Assembly (NCBI GenBank): GCA_015501055.1
Contig: JADNYV010000125.1
Coordinates: forward strand, 45,195-109,194
DNA from: Mucidula mucida
Lineage: Eukaryota > Basidiomycota > Agaricomycetes > Agaricales > Physalacriaceae
DNA: 64,000 nucleotides
Reading direction: 5' to 3'
Below, piece by piece: positions 11,001 through 22,639 of this stretch (the first letter of the stretch is position 1; each line of letters opens with the position of its first letter). The notes beneath the pieces are model-generated. The model ran no database searches, was not told where the DNA came from, and saw only the letters and a program-made list of their open reading frames with translations. A program made the translations under genes and the position numbers.

Positions 11001-11797
11001 GGAGTTCCCACTCGTTCCGGAATGCCCCTTTTCCTCCGTAGATTGTGATTCTTAGTGTGATTATGTATACAGGCGGTATATGTCTCTGTAGAAGTTGTAA
11101 ACTATTCCGTGATGATTTCACTCAAGGCAGCCTGTCAACTAAGAGTAACCAACTGGCAACTTGAACTGCCTGTATCTCTTGTCCAGACGCCGGGAACTCT
11201 TGCGCAAAGTTCAGGTACCGATATCAACGGATTGGAAGTCGCGTATGTTTTCGCTAATACTGGGTTGCTCGACGAGTCTGATGCGTGTCTATATTCGAAA
11301 TTGATCGGACACTCCTTGTCATGCACCCCCCACTACCAAGATGCTGGCTGACAGGATACCCTTTTGACGCCGTTGCATTCAAGTCTTTCTTAGCCCATAA
11401 TAGGAATCAATACAATGCTAGCTCAGCTCAGCTCGTCTGATTCCCATCTTGGGCTAAGACAAGTTTGCCGGAGACAAGAGCCGAATGTACAGAAAGCGTG
11501 TGTGCTAGTCTTAGTCCTTGGGCCCTTTATTCTCATATATGACACTTGATACATCTACACAGTCTGCCGCGATTCCTTGACGGTGTTTGACGATTCCAAT
11601 TTTGTGATACCCATGGTTCAGCCTTCAGGCTTAAGATCATGTGACGGCATAACGCGCCGTTACGGTTACTTGGTTGCTCTTTAACCAAAACTACGTTTCG
11701 AGTTTTGAAATCCATTACTCTTCTCGCGGCTGCGGCAGACCCTCACGCGCACTGACGATTTCAATTCGAAGAAACAGATTCCTACCACAGACTTGAC
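11001..11797. other. FunK1 3' flank, no gene seen
   Basis: This contains the kinase 3' flank up to the inner edge of the inverted arm (11,176). The remaining sequence is partly shared with the flanks at 58,690-59,330, 31,360-32,030 and, more diverged, 53,330-53,770 (for example GGATACCC and CTAGTCTTAGTCCTTG). No convincing reading frame is present. Confidence 0.5.
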
Positions 11798-12264
11798 ATG
11801 CCTATAACACGACCAACCGTCGACGTAGATCGTAGCATCCCTCGTACAACGCTAGTCGCAGGCTATTGCTTCAACGCGGAGGTGCTCCTTAGTTGGGTGC
11901 GCCATATCCTTGGAGACCACTATGGGGAGGATCTCAATGATGTAGCGAATGCGATGTTCGACATGTCCGAATTCATCAAGGACAAGTATGACTTGGTACT
12001 CCACCCTCTGGGGGAGGAACTCACGGCGGAGGCGTTGGAAAACATGATCATCACCCAGAGCTTTGATTTTCCGAGGGGTTATCTAGGGTACCCGCAGGAG
12101 AGGTTGCCTGAGATTGACGAGGGGCCCTGGGAGGCGCGTGTGCGCGAGGTCTTGATCAGGGAAGGTTTGTTGTATAACAATCTTATATGTGCACAAGTTC
12201 ATAGGTTTGAACAGGTCTCAGTCCAAACGACTTTTACTTTGCGCGACGGTTGACTGAATTTTGA
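11798..12264 (+). CDS. Small tandem protein A1 (uncharacterised paralogue family), intact
   Basis: First of three tandem paralogues. Exon 1 is 11,798-12,164. I infer a 50-nt intron (donor AAG|GTTTGT, acceptor AACAG) and exon 2 at 12,215-12,264, giving 138 aa ending SPNDFYFARRLTEF. The same hidden C-terminus recurs in every paralogue, which supports the splice. Conserved blocks: MPITRP start; TTLVAGYCFNAEVLLSWVRH; AMFDMSEF; LENMIITQSFDFPRGYLGYP; and EARVREVLIREG. There is no signal peptide or membrane helix. I do not recognise the family. It lies 0.8 kb 3' of a FunK1 copy on the same strand, as do its counterparts at 31.3 kb and 59.3 kb. Confidence 0.7.
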
Positions 12265-12649
12265 AATGTAATTCAGATGATGAGTCCTCTATGGAGTCTG
12301 GAGGTCAATTCGCCGAGTACGATGAAGAGCCCGTTCCTGTACAAGGCCGCGTTGTTTGTTTCCGTATTCGGACCTCCTATCGCCATCACAGAAACTAACT
12401 GGTGAGGAATATCACCGCCACATTACTGTTGAGTAGTCCTAAGCCTGGTATGAATGTATATTGATATTCTTTGGACCTCAGCACAATGTAAGCTCTGCGT
12501 CGTCCGAGTCAAAAGCTCCTTGTACAACCCACCATTGTTTTTTCCAACGTTTATCGCCGCAACCTCGTTGTGCTGTTTTACGTCCATCGCTCTCCACGCG
12601 GCACGGAAGCAGTAGTATTGTTGTGAGATTCCTTACGTAGGGCCCTACG

Positions 12650-13206
12650 ATGTGCCCTGACAAAACCAACACTTCGATTGCTACTACGAACACAGTTCCG
12701 CTATGACTTTCCACTGTCTCACAGCCTGACACGACGTCCACCTTTTCCCGAGTAGATCGTAAAATCCCTTGCACAGATCTCATCGCTGGCTACTGCTTCA
12801 ATGCGGACGTGCTCCTTAAAGTGGCGCGGCGTGTTCAAGGGAAGGCCTATGAGAATGATCTCGACGGCGTGGAGAACGCTTTGTACGACATGGTTGTATT
12901 TATGGAGAGGAAGTACAACATAAGACTCCGTCCTTTCTCTGGAGACGAGCCCGTGGTGGAGGAGTTGGAAAACATGATCGTCACCCAGAGTTTCGATTTT
13001 CCCAAGGGTTATCTTGGGTACCCACAGGACCGCTTGCCCAAGGTGGAAGAGGGTCCATCGGAGGCGCGCGTGCGCGAGGTCTTGGTCAAGGAAGGTCTGT
13101 TGCATGATATCTTTTTTTCGTGCGCAAGCTCACATTAGTCACGGTTTTGACAGGTCTTGATCCAAAAGATTTCTACTTCGCGCGACGTTTAACTGGACGC
13201 TGGTAG
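12650..13206 (+). CDS. Small tandem protein A2, possibly frameshifted at its N-terminus
   Basis: Second paralogue. From about 12,740 it reads SRVDRKIPCTDLIAGYCFN, then YENDLDGVENALYDM and LENMIVTQSFDFPKGYLGYP. After an intron of about 60 nt (acceptor GACAG) exon 2 (13,154-13,206) gives LDPKDFYFARRLTGRW. The intact relative at 29,925-30,475 starts MCPDKTKHFD or at an inner MTSTASEP. Here one A is missing from the first start region, and one base is gained near 12,712 just after the inner ATG. The original start is therefore out of frame. Either it is a pseudogene or translation begins further in (ATG at 12,809). Confidence 0.55.
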
Positions 13207-13408
13207 AGACGTAGCATTGACATAATACTTGTACTTACTATAAGTATTCTGTATCAAGAGGGCTCCCTGAACGTTGAGTCACTAAATCACACGTTGCCTC
13301 ATTGTTCAAGACCACGTTGACAGTTGTTCACCGAAACGCGAGACTCACATCAATTCGACGCACACTGACGACAAAAAACAGTGCTTCCCACCCCAAGCAC
13401 GAACCTAC

Positions 13409-13876
13409 ATGCCTATCACACGACCACATCGTCGCATCCCTCGCACAACGCTAGTCGCAGGCTACTGCTTCAATGTGGCGGTTGTGGCATGGGCGCAGCA
13501 TGTTCTCGGAGAGCCATATGGCCATGATCTCGACAGCGTATCGGATGCCATGTTTGACATGTCCCAATTCACCAAGAGCATGTACGGCATATTCCTGCAT
13601 CCTCTCGGGGAAGAGCTCACGGTGGAGGGCTTGGAAAACATGATTGCCACCCGGCGCTTCGATTTTCCGAAGTATTATCTGGGCTATCCCCAGGAAAGGT
13701 TGCCCGAGATTGCAGAATGACGATGGGAGGCGCAGGCGCACGACATCCTGGTCAAAGACGGTTTGTTGTATATTGATCTTTTTTGATCTTATCTGTGCGC
13801 AAATTTACAGGTTTTGTTGACAGGTCTCAGCCCGAATGATTTTTACTTTGCGCGACGTTTGACCGGAATACCATAA
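13409..13876 (+). pseudogene. Small tandem protein A3, premature stop
   Basis: Third paralogue: MPITRPHRRIPRTTLVAGYC, AMFDMSQFTKS and YLGYPQERLPEIAE. An in-frame TGA at 13,718-13,720 stands where relatives have a Gly codon before WEAR. Beyond the stop the sequence still reads DILVKDG, with an intron and GLSPNDFYFARRLTGIP ending 13,876, so the lesion is recent. Whether a shortened 103-aa product is made cannot be told. Confidence 0.65.
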
Positions 13877-14267
13877 CTGACCTTCCCTCGCGTTCAATGT
13901 ATTCCTGTAGTAGCAGCTCAAAACTACTTCCCGGAAAGGGCCCAAGGGTTGCTCATTGTTCCAAAACGTCCTCGAGGAGGCTTTGTTGCTGCCGGTACAG
14001 TCCTTAATATTCACTAGTCAAATTTTAATCCGCAGGCCGTGGAAATGGACGCGACATGCTGTAGGAAAGTCATCTCAGCAGGATTTCCGAGTCGACGCAG
14101 TTGAGAAATGTCCAAACCTACCAGCAACAAGAGGCGTTATATCAACGTCGTCTCAATAGCACGCTTGCCTAAAGTATAGTGATACAACCGTGACAAGGAC
14201 AGAGTTATGTCGATGGAGTCTGAAATCTACAATGGACAATTTACACCGCCTCCGAGTCGGAGTCTCC
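13877..14267. other. Gap with a faint fourth-paralogue relic
   Basis: Around 13,990-14,160 there is sequence related to the region 3' of the third paralogue in the other two blocks (61,300-61,560 and 28,050-28,280). In those blocks a decayed fourth small-protein copy can be glimpsed. Here the similarity is weak and no frame is kept. Confidence 0.3.
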
Positions 14268-15604
14268 CTACACGGCGAGTGTTAGCACGTAGTAGTCATA
14301 CGAGTAGTATCTACTTACCAGTTTTTTCACCTCCAGTGTATCGCTAAACGTACTGACATCCTTCGTAACGGTGACGGCAAGGTGACCAGCGTCCACGCCC
14401 GTTGCCTGCACCCCTCCGGCAGTGCGAAACGACATCATATGAACATGATCCTCGTAGCTCGTGCTAGAGACAATCTTGAGGCGCGCGTTGATGACCATGA
14501 TCATCGCGTTTGCATATAGCTTCGGAAGCCAAAGAGCGACCGACATGTACACTTCTTGGAATGGAAACACGAAGAACAGGATGAGATCGAGGAGGGCACC
14601 GACAGCTTGGTGCTCATTAGCTACTCCGGGACGCGAATGCACAAGCGAAATAGCTCACCTGTCAATGTACCCGTCTCGACTGTTATGCGTATTAATCTTG
14701 ATATCAATCGCTGGGTGTGCCGGAAATCCGAGTCGTGCTTGGCTAGCTACAAGTATTTGGCGTTAAACAGCGGCTTACACAGAATCGTCATTCGATACGC
14801 ACGTAGTGAGTCATGAAAGCTGCAATGAGGATATCACACAGGGCAGCCCCGCCACACCAGAACTGCGGGATATGTTGAATCAGGACTGTCAGACATCGTC
14901 AAGATGATCGTACCCCGATAGCAATCGACGTCCCCGGTGTGTTGAGTTGAGAAGCATCTCCCGTTCTGTATGCCATATATCCCGTTAGTATCCCTCCTAT
15001 TGCGCTTCCGAAGGAGATCTGTAACGTTGATGAAAACCGTACTGCAGTCGAAGGGTGCGTGGTACTAACGATGGCGATAACGCTGGGAGCAAATGCGTTT
15101 CGTTTTGACAGAATGAAGATTCGGTATGCGTAAAAGAGTTGGCTGATGCAAGAGACTTTTGTTGTACGTACATCAATACGACGCGCTTCTAAGAGACAGA
15201 GACAGAGGATAATTACCGATTGCACTCATAACCGGTATAGTTAGCCAGTGGAAATGCACTGCGGTTAACGATTCTAGATCTCCGAAGCCTAACGCAAAGA
15301 TCTTGAACGCGTCGTAGGTCACAAAAGCCGTCTGGACAAACTCCAGCATGTACACGCCGTAGACAAGGCATCTTGTCAGGAGGCGGTCGTTCACGGCTGC
15401 ATCGTAGTAGAGATCTACAGCTGATAAGTGAAGCGCTCGACCATATAGAAAAGACGCACATGTCTGAACGGAAAGCGTGCTGAAGAGACACCAATGCACC
15501 ATAAACCCAGTGAGCTTTGTAGTGCGATTAGGTTCTAGACACGTTGAAATGGCGTGCCGTATCTCACCAATGGTGCTGAACTGTAAACGGTGTTCAATAG
15601 ACAT
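14268..15604 (-). CDS. DUF6534 membrane protein (copy A), most complete copy
   Basis: DUF6534 proteins are agaricomycete integral membrane proteins of unknown function with about seven helices. From the 5' side (15,604 downward) the reading gives LTGFMVHWCLFSTLSVQTC (helix) and YGVYMLEFVQTAFVTYDAF. It continues FALGFGDLESLTAVHFHWLT, ISQLFYAYRIFILSKRNAF, FGSAIGGILTG and FWCGGAALCDILIAAFMTHY. It ends VYMSVALWLPKLYANAMIM with a short cytosolic tail near 14,268. Pieces lie in different frames joined across probable introns (near 15,215, 14,920 and 14,650). I could not prove every splice, so an undetected frameshift is possible. It runs opposite to the small genes. Confidence 0.6.
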
Positions 15605-16141
15605 AACCTATATAAAAACAAACATACGTGCGGAGGACCTCTTGGGGGACGGGAGACATATCGGATGAGGAACCCAGAACTCACTCGACCCTTGGTATTT
15701 AGGTAGCTGGAGAAGCACGTCCACGAAGCCGGAAGCGCCTAAGGCGTGCCTCGAGGACTGTGACAAGAAGCCAATAACCCCACAGGTGAGTTCATCTCCG
15801 GTGCGTTTTTGCCATCGGCGCCTGAAAGGGCGAGGTCGTGGAGGAACAGAATGAGTGCCAACATTCGACAGCTGCAAATCATCGAGGACAAAACGTGGGC
15901 CCGGAGGAGAGTTTTGCGTGGACAGCTAAAATGTTTGCTGTGGATGATCAATACAAATCGCCGACGGTATTGGCACACTGCTGTCTACCTCGTGCGGCGA
16001 TTTCCAGAGATAATCCAGTGGCCGGTGTGGTGGGACGTACTCAGTAGTATACTCGGTAGTATTCATTCGTCCGCAGCCATGCGGTCCGGACCAAGTCAGT
16101 CCCAGCTCTCTATACATCCGCTGCGCAACGTGGGGTCAAGT
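15605..16141. other. Unique spacer at the centre of the fold-back
   Basis: About 0.54 kb between the DUF6534 gene and the inner edge of the right inverted arm has no counterpart that I can see elsewhere in the window. Both strands are open over 200-300 nt, but no reading resembles a known family. This is the fold-back breakpoint on the right side. Confidence 0.45.
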
Positions 16142-17830
16142 GATACAGGCAGTTCAAGTTGCCAGTTGGTTACTCTTAGTTGACAGGCTGCCTTGAGTGA
16201 AATCATCACGGAATAGTTTACAACTTCTACAGAGACATATACCGCCTGTATACATAATCACACTAAGAATCACAATCTACGGAGGAAAAGGGGCATTCCG
16301 GAACGAGTGGGAACTCCCTAACAGAGTGCTTCAGGACATGGTACGGGATACATTCGCTCAAAAGGCAATCCACCACCAATGCAATCGAGAAGACCCGTAT
16401 ACGTCCATTTCCCGCCCAAGGTTTCGTCGTCAAAAGCTGAAATGGGAACCGCCGGTTGACTAGTGGATGGAACACTCCAGAAATCATCCTCGGTCGATGG
16501 CAACTGAGGCCGTGGTGCCTCAGCCTGAGCTCTGGCGAGCAGTGCTTTATGGACGCGCTGTGCGTTGAAGCCTTCTAAGAGAGACACCCAAGCCTTCCCA
16601 ATCCTGCTGTTCATAACCTGAAAGGATGGATGCGTGTATGGTGGATGTGGAGATTCCAGTAGGGCGTTTTTTTCACGGAGAATCGAAGCATCTTCCAACG
16701 AGAGCCAATCCCTGTAGAGCGAATTCTCGTCGCCCACCAAATAACATTTCTCCTGTGTGATGCTGTCGACCACGGGGTCATTCTCGAGTCTATGGGCTCC
16801 GGCTAGCAGTAAGAGCACGTAGAAAAGTGATTCAAGGTCGTGCCGATAGAGATGACGTGTGGAGACCGCCTCTTTGCGATGGAGATCCCGAGACATGAAA
16901 GGGCGTGTGCCGGTGCGTTGCTCCGACAAGGGCCCCATGGTGTCGCGAAAAGATGATAAATCAAAGTCGTTCAAGACCCCACAAATGCGCCCACGGCGCC
17001 TACGCCACATGATATTTCACAGACTAATGTCGCGATGGAGAATACGAGGATGGTCGTACAGCCAGCGATGTACTATGGGGAGTTCATTAGTGCTGTCGGG
17101 GGTAATGGAAAAACTGAGACGAACCTTGTACGACGTCGAAAAACACTTGAGCATGATTGCGAACTGTATTCAACTCACTGAGCTTGTACAGCTTTTCGTG
17201 CACACTGACACGCATGACGCGTTCTTCGTATTTGAAAGCACCTAGATCCTTTGTCCAGTGGTCCTCGTTGAGAGTGTTAAATAACGCGGCAAGGCGGCCT
17301 CCAACCTCATTCTGGAGATGAGGAAAGTCTTGGGAATGGAGAATGTCCGGAACATGGTCCAGAACCCAGTCTGCGCCAGTCTTGGATACCGCCTCGCGAA
17401 CACTCCCCATGAAGTCCGCCTCCGAAGTACGGCTAGTCGGAGACCATGTGATCTTGACGATGAGCTCCTTGTCGGGCCATTTGGTAAACGATGCATTGAC
17501 GATAAATGTGCAGCGCCCAACGATCCCGGTTTGTCGGTAAATAACCCGTCCTAGCGTCACCTCGAACGGACCAGTCTGATCCTCGAGCAGCAGTACCTGG
17601 CCAGACAGAATATTGTACCAATCTGCATTGACTAACGCGTAGTCACTGTAACTCTCCAAGTACGGCTTCGGGTTCTGGAGGATACCGGTACGAGGGAGGC
17701 CGCTACGATCGCCGAAGGATAGCTTGTGGAGGCATACCAGATAAAGCATGAGCATGCGCCGGTCAGTCCTCATGTTCAGAGGCTTGGCAACGGCGATACA
17801 AGAATGGTCGTAGTACATGAGCTGCAGAAG

Positions 17831-17838
17831 GTCATCGC
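17831..17838. repeat. hAT target-site duplication, left
   Basis: GTCATCGC directly abuts the left terminal inverted repeat. The same 8 bp follow the right terminus. The unoccupied site in the left arm (near 9,490, reverse strand) has a single copy in the context CTGCAGACGGTCATCGCAGATC. Confidence 0.95.
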
Positions 17839-18347
17839 TAGGGATGTGCGCCGTACCGTTACGGGTACGGCCGTAAGTTGCCCACCCGTATTCGGTTTAC
17901 GGCCGTAAGATACGGTCCGTAACGGCCGGAACACGGCCATAGTGTGGCGTTCAGTTATAAATATCGAGAGTTATTGACCTGTCAGTATGTAGTTAGTTTT
18001 TCTCAATGTGTGGATAAGTTGACAAGTCACCTTTGGGCCCGGAAGGAGCCTACTTCAGCCATTACCACTGAAAGACAGTCATTCAGGCAGCTTCAATGCT
18101 CAAACACTGCACCAGAAAAGTTGATTCATGTCCTTTGATGTTTTCCGGACAGTAAATGGGTGGTCCGGGAGGCCAAATGCACCGAGAACATCGTTGTTCA
18201 TCAACAAGATGGTCCACGTCAAGTCCCACGACAATCTCTCGCAACACCAAGGTTCTATTCGGGAAGACTCGTCGTCGTCTTGCAACTTTCTTCAAGGTAC
18301 GTCACTTTTTGCAACTATTGAAAGAAGAATAACGACTTACGAGTTAT

Positions 18348-20718
18348 CAGGATTATCCCGGACGCATTGCGATCGCGACAGACGTCTGGACATCGCCGAA
18401 CCACCGTGCTTTTGTCGCATATACGGCCCACTGGGAAGATCAAGGACAACCGGTTAGCGCCATGCTCGATTTCCGAGAGTTGGCAGAGGTATGGCTTACC
18501 ATTAGCTATGATATCCACGACTCATTTCATCAACTACTGTAGCGTTTCAACCGCAAATTCACATAACGGGTCACGGGGGTCTTTGAAGTGAAGCTATATA
18601 TACATCATAATGGGTCATGGACCACTTTGGTTAGGCACGAGCCTCCAAATAAGGAAATTTCAGGTCCCGCTATAAGCGGAACTGTCCAAAAAAGGCAATT
18701 TAAGGGTCTGTGAAGCTGTTCGCTGTAACTTTAGACCATAATGGGTCACAGGCTGTGAAGTTACGGTTGAAACACTACAGTAGTCCCACACGGGTGAAGC
18801 CCTCGCCAAATTGACTAAGGACGTTGTCGAGGAGTTTGGGATTGAAGAAAAGGTCTGTGGTGGCTGCTGCTGCATGTAAATAGACGTTAATATATAAACA
18901 TTGGTTCAGATTATTGGCATCACCTGCGACAATGCGGCCCTGAACGACGTGATGATATAGCACCTCCGTGACAATCTTCCAGCCGGGTTTGCTGGTCCAC
19001 CTGGGCGTGCGCGATGCTTTGACCACATCATCAACTTGGTTGCAAAGAGTCTGTTGAAGCTCTTTGACGATCCAAAAAAGAAACACAATACGCGGAAGAA
19101 GGGCAGCAAGAAAGGTAAAGAGAAAGCGGTTGGAGAGGAGAGCGATGATGAAGAAGAGGGTGAGAAGGAACCGGACAACGACCCCATTGACGTGGAGGAC
19201 TTGCTGGCGCAGTTGAAGGATATGGAGCTTGGAACACCAGAGAAGGACGACCCGGACAACGTGTTTGATGAGCTGGCCACGATGACCGAGGAAGCGAAAG
19301 AGAAGTTCTTCGGCGATGTCAAGGCTGTGTCTAAGGCGTTATCCAAGGTATGTGCTCTCACGCTGTCATCAATTGAATTGAACACATAAATGAACGCCCT
19401 CTGCCCAGATCCAAAAAATCTCCTTCAAGATTATTAACTCCCCGACCATCTTGCTGCCCCGCTGGATCGCGCTCGTCGCCGAACACAAGCTCCCACCCAA
19501 GAAACTCCCGCGCGATGTGTTCACTTGATGGAACTCCACCTACAACATGCTCAACATTGCTCTTCAATACAAGCAAGTTGTTTGGGACATCACTGGCGAA
19601 GACGCACTACTGGATTACACGCTGACGAACGGTGAATGAGAAACATTGGAAAATCTTCGAGATGTTCTTTCAGTACGTGTAGCATACCATGCACAGTACT
19701 CTGTTGATCATACCCACTTCTAGGCTTTCAAGGACACCACAATATTTTTCTCTAAGCGGAGCACAACGTTGGCTTCTGTTATTCCCGCCATGGACAAGCT
19801 CAACAATATGCTTGCCACGGCCATTATTACGAAGGACTCTGGCGATGTGACACTGTTGGCGCCCATCAAGGCCGCTCTCCTCGTTGCCAAGAACACACTC
19901 AATCGTTATTGCAATCTTACGGATGCATCTGAGCTCTACCGCATTGCTATTGATATGTTTCTGTTTGTTGTTGCATATCTGTTTACTGACGCCCGTTTAG
20001 TTATGCACCCTCGTTATAAATTTGGGTACTTTGAAGACCAAGGTTGGCTACCCAAATGGAAGAGGGACACCAAACGACTTGTCCTTCGCACATTTGCCAA
20101 GTACGAGAAGGAATACGAGCGCGACCGCGTTGAGATTATCGAAGAGACGAACACGAAGCCCAAGGTAAGTAACTCTTTGTCTGTTATTTCCAGTTCTAAT
20201 TATTTGTAGGCGTCATCGTCTGCAAGCTTCAACATGTTCGACGCGATTGATGATGATCCAATTCGGACACGGAGATCAAGCACAACGAGTTGGACCGTTA
20301 CCTCGCGGCCGACCGTCAACTCGTCAAGGATCCCCTCAAGTGGTGGCACGAGCATCAAGATGTATATCCGATTCTGTCACGGATGGCGCGCGACTACCTG
20401 TCCATTCCGTGTATGTTCCCATGTCTTTCATTATGATACTTAGATCTGATTTTGTATCCTACAGCTTCGTTGGTTGAGGTCAAGCGTGCATTCAGTCAAG
20501 GTCGTCTCCTGATCACCCATGTCCGCAACCGTCTCACTGGCCAAACCACACGCGCATTGATGTGCCTCGGGTTGTGGAGTTTGCTCGGGTTAATCCACTC
20601 AGAGGATATTGACCGTGTCACTCGTTTGGCTCAGGTTCCGGAGGCAGACGGCAACGAAGACGGTGATGTCCTAATGCCCGAAGGGTATGAGCACATCGAG
20701 CGGGAGAGCGACGAGTAG
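18348..20718 (+). pseudogene. hAT transposase pseudogene
   Basis: Recognisable blocks run in order. IAIATDVWTSPNHRAFVAYT (about 18,370-18,430) carries the first catalytic Asp region of the RNase-H-like fold. SHTGEALAKLTKDVVEEFG is followed by IIGITCDNAALNDVMI, with the second Asp. RCFDHIINLVAKSLLKLFD leads into an acidic insertion and ILLPRWIALVAEHKLP. The C-terminal dimerisation domain has KDPLKWWHEHQDVYPILSRM and ASLVEVKRAFSQGRLL, ending 20,718. In-frame stops: TAG at 18,958-18,960, TGA after DVFT near 19,527, and TGA near 19,638. A frame change near 20,255 adds to this. Two of these stops sit where relatives would have Arg or Trp, consistent with C-to-T/G-to-A decay. The N-terminal part 5' of 18,348 (zinc-finger region) was not resolved. 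Confidence 0.88.
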
Positions 20719-20842
20719 ATTACTGAGTTTTTAGGCTGCTTTTACATACATTTACATTGTCAGCTCTCGTTTCGCTCATTTACAGCTATAGTAGTGTCAT
20801 ATACTACAGTCAATGTATGGTTTTTCGTGTCTAAATATGTAG

Positions 20843-20980
20843 CCAAGTCAATGTTCAACGGGTAACCCTTGTACCCGTACAAACCCTTGGGTGAATTTCG
20901 CGGGTTACCCGCACCCGCGACATGGGGGCGGGTCAACGGCGGGTTCGGGTGCGGGTCTGAGTCCGATTACCCGGAAAACA
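20843..20980. repeat. CGGGT/ACCCG-rich cluster inside the hAT element
   Basis: Between the transposase stop and the right terminus lies a dense cluster of GGGTAACCC, CGGGTTACCCG, CACCCGCG and CGGGTGCGGGT words. It differs from the TACGG words of the element's own ends. It resembles the subterminal repeats of another DNA element and may be a fragment of a nested insertion, but no second pair of termini was found. Confidence 0.4.
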
Positions 20981-21289
20981 CCCGCGCTATACACTATCCA
21001 CGTGGTAGGTGTCCCGATTGGGACAAGCCATCACTGGCAAGGTCTTCAAGCGACATCCACGACACATTTCAGCCAGCATCAGATTGTGTTTGTCCTTGGT
21101 ACTCTACATGAGGGGTCTGCTACTGGATGGATACCGATTTGAAGATGATCTGACCCCACCAGGTGAGTGACCGTATCACGGCCGTATGACCGATCCGTTG
21201 ACCGTACTCCAAGATTGCTCACGGTACGGGTACCGTAACCCGTATGCCGTACCGTATGCACCGTACATACGGTACGGCGCACATCCCTA

Positions 21290-21297
21290 GTCATCGC
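21290..21297. repeat. hAT target-site duplication, right
   Basis: GTCATCGC directly follows the right terminal repeat and continues into AGATCAGGTTGCC, matching the unoccupied site in the left arm. Confidence 0.95.
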
Positions 21298-22639
21298 AGA
21301 TCAGGTTGCCGAAACTATGATTTCTGAGACCGCCGTTCCTCATGAATTGGAGTGCGTAGTCGGCGCGCTGATAGGACAATTTGAGGCGGTCGGGGGCATC
21401 ATCGCCATAGGTGACTTGGGTAGAATGGGGTTGAACGTAGTGATGAGCACAGTTCGCAGCGTTTGATGGTGCCTGTAACTTCAGTTTCTTGTATGTCGGC
21501 GACTCAGCCTGAGAGTTGGAAGGCCTTTGACGCGCGCCATTGGATAACTTGGAGGCAACCGGGCGGGCCTCACTTCTGATCGCCTGTTTGAACGGATGAT
21601 TCATGTTCGTTTCGTCGCGCGGGTCTTGACCATCTAGGAAAGTGTTAGCATTCCATGAATATCGCGCAGGGAGTTTGCACCTTTATCAAGCACAGCATAC
21701 GCGCCCAGACCGCCGTCAGGCAGCGTCATGACTGCCTTTACAACAGTCCGTCGGTGGACCTATACGTGCCATCATGCACGATACCGTCAAGTTTCACAAG
21801 TACATCGGTCGCCCGCTTGAAGACGGCTGAGAGTGTCTGCTCCTTTTGCTTGTGAACATCGCATTGAGCGAAGTACGCATCTAGCTTTTCTCTGAGCTCA
21901 GCGTCTGCTTCCAATATGTTTACGCAAGCCTCGTCGGATTGCCCGTCATCGGGAATATTCATGACCTTTTGTAGGAACATCTCAAAGGAAAGGTATATCC
22001 TGGAGGTATTGAAGTCTTACAGTATGTATGGAGATGTCGTGGCGTACATACGCGTCCTGCCGGCTGGAAGTGCAGCTAGAGGCCGACGTTTTTACCGCAG
22101 ACTCGCCCAGAATGGGAGCAGTGCGACGAGTGGTTGGAAGGTTGGGTGCCTGCGACACAACAGGAATATCGGAGATGGAAGTAGTCAAGGCGTCGGAAGG
22201 CATGAGTGGCCACGGATGAGCGAGAGAGGTCGAAGATCACAATGGCATCTGGCTTGCCTTTGATATTTTTCGAGTCACGGGACAGCGCGCAGGGCCAGAA
22301 CAACAATGGCAGGACACTCCCGGGCCGAGGATGTCTTTACGTCGTTGCAAAATAGGCGAGATGTGTTCCTGATTGGCATTGCTACACCGATGCATAAGTA
22401 AATCCATTCACGGCAGATGCATCGGTAGTCTTCATCACCATCGAGTCTTCCCTCGAGCACGAACTAAGATGGGTCCGGAATGTACCGGATATAGCCGGTG
22501 GCCCAACCGAGTCGCGGACGTCCACAAAGATTGAAATTATCCAGCCACCTCGTCCACAATGGGATAGAACAATGGACAATGGCACGCCTGTGGACCGTCT
22601 GAACACTATAAATATGAGCGTGAATGAAGGCGCGAATAA

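Larger units (their letters stand above)
4098..11176. repeat. Left arm of large inverted repeat
   Basis: This arm is repeated in inverse orientation at about 16,142-26,690. Every landmark pairs at a constant coordinate sum: about 30,788 from the outer edge to 9.4 kb and 27,318 from 9.6 to 11.18 kb. The step of about 3,470 is the hAT insertion in the other arm plus a few small deletions. Sequence is nearly identical over most of the length. Divergence grows at the outer edge inside the mL45 gene. The inner edge is sharp: after CTGCCTGTATC the arms part. Confidence 0.92.
17839..21289 (+). mobile_element. hAT-superfamily DNA transposon, 3,451 bp, degenerate
   Basis: The ends are perfect 21-bp inverted repeats beginning TAGGGATGTGCGCCGT (17,839-17,859 and 21,269-21,289), flanked by the 8-bp duplication GTCATCGC, the length typical of hAT elements. 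Subterminal regions (17,850-17,945 and 21,165-21,270) are crowded with TACGG/CCGTA words, likely transposase-binding repeats. Inside is a spliced hAT transposase gene with stop codons. The intact empty site in the left inverted arm fixes the boundaries to the base. The element probably cannot move on its own now, although perfect termini could be mobilised by a relative elsewhere. Confidence 0.95.
16318..22203 (-). pseudogene. FunK1 kinase pseudogene (copy A', right arm), split by hAT element
   Basis: Inverse twin of the 8,584-11,000 copy. The 3' part (17,818-16,318) holds the kinase core. It still has the TGA at 17,019-17,017 between HRDISL and NIMW. Unlike the left twin it keeps the frame through NMRTDRRMLMLYL and SGLPRTGILQNPKPYLESY, because it lacks the two 4-nt deletions. 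The 5' part lies at 22,203-21,290, beyond the transposon. It shows the same internal deletion and one extra A in a homopolymer near 22,090. The insertion interrupts the coding sequence just 5' of MYYDHSCIAVAKPL. Confidence 0.85.

Noticed and set aside
17839..21289. hAT element as part of the original inverted duplication
   Set aside because: The left arm has a single unbroken copy of the 8-bp target with no footprint, and so do copies B and C.
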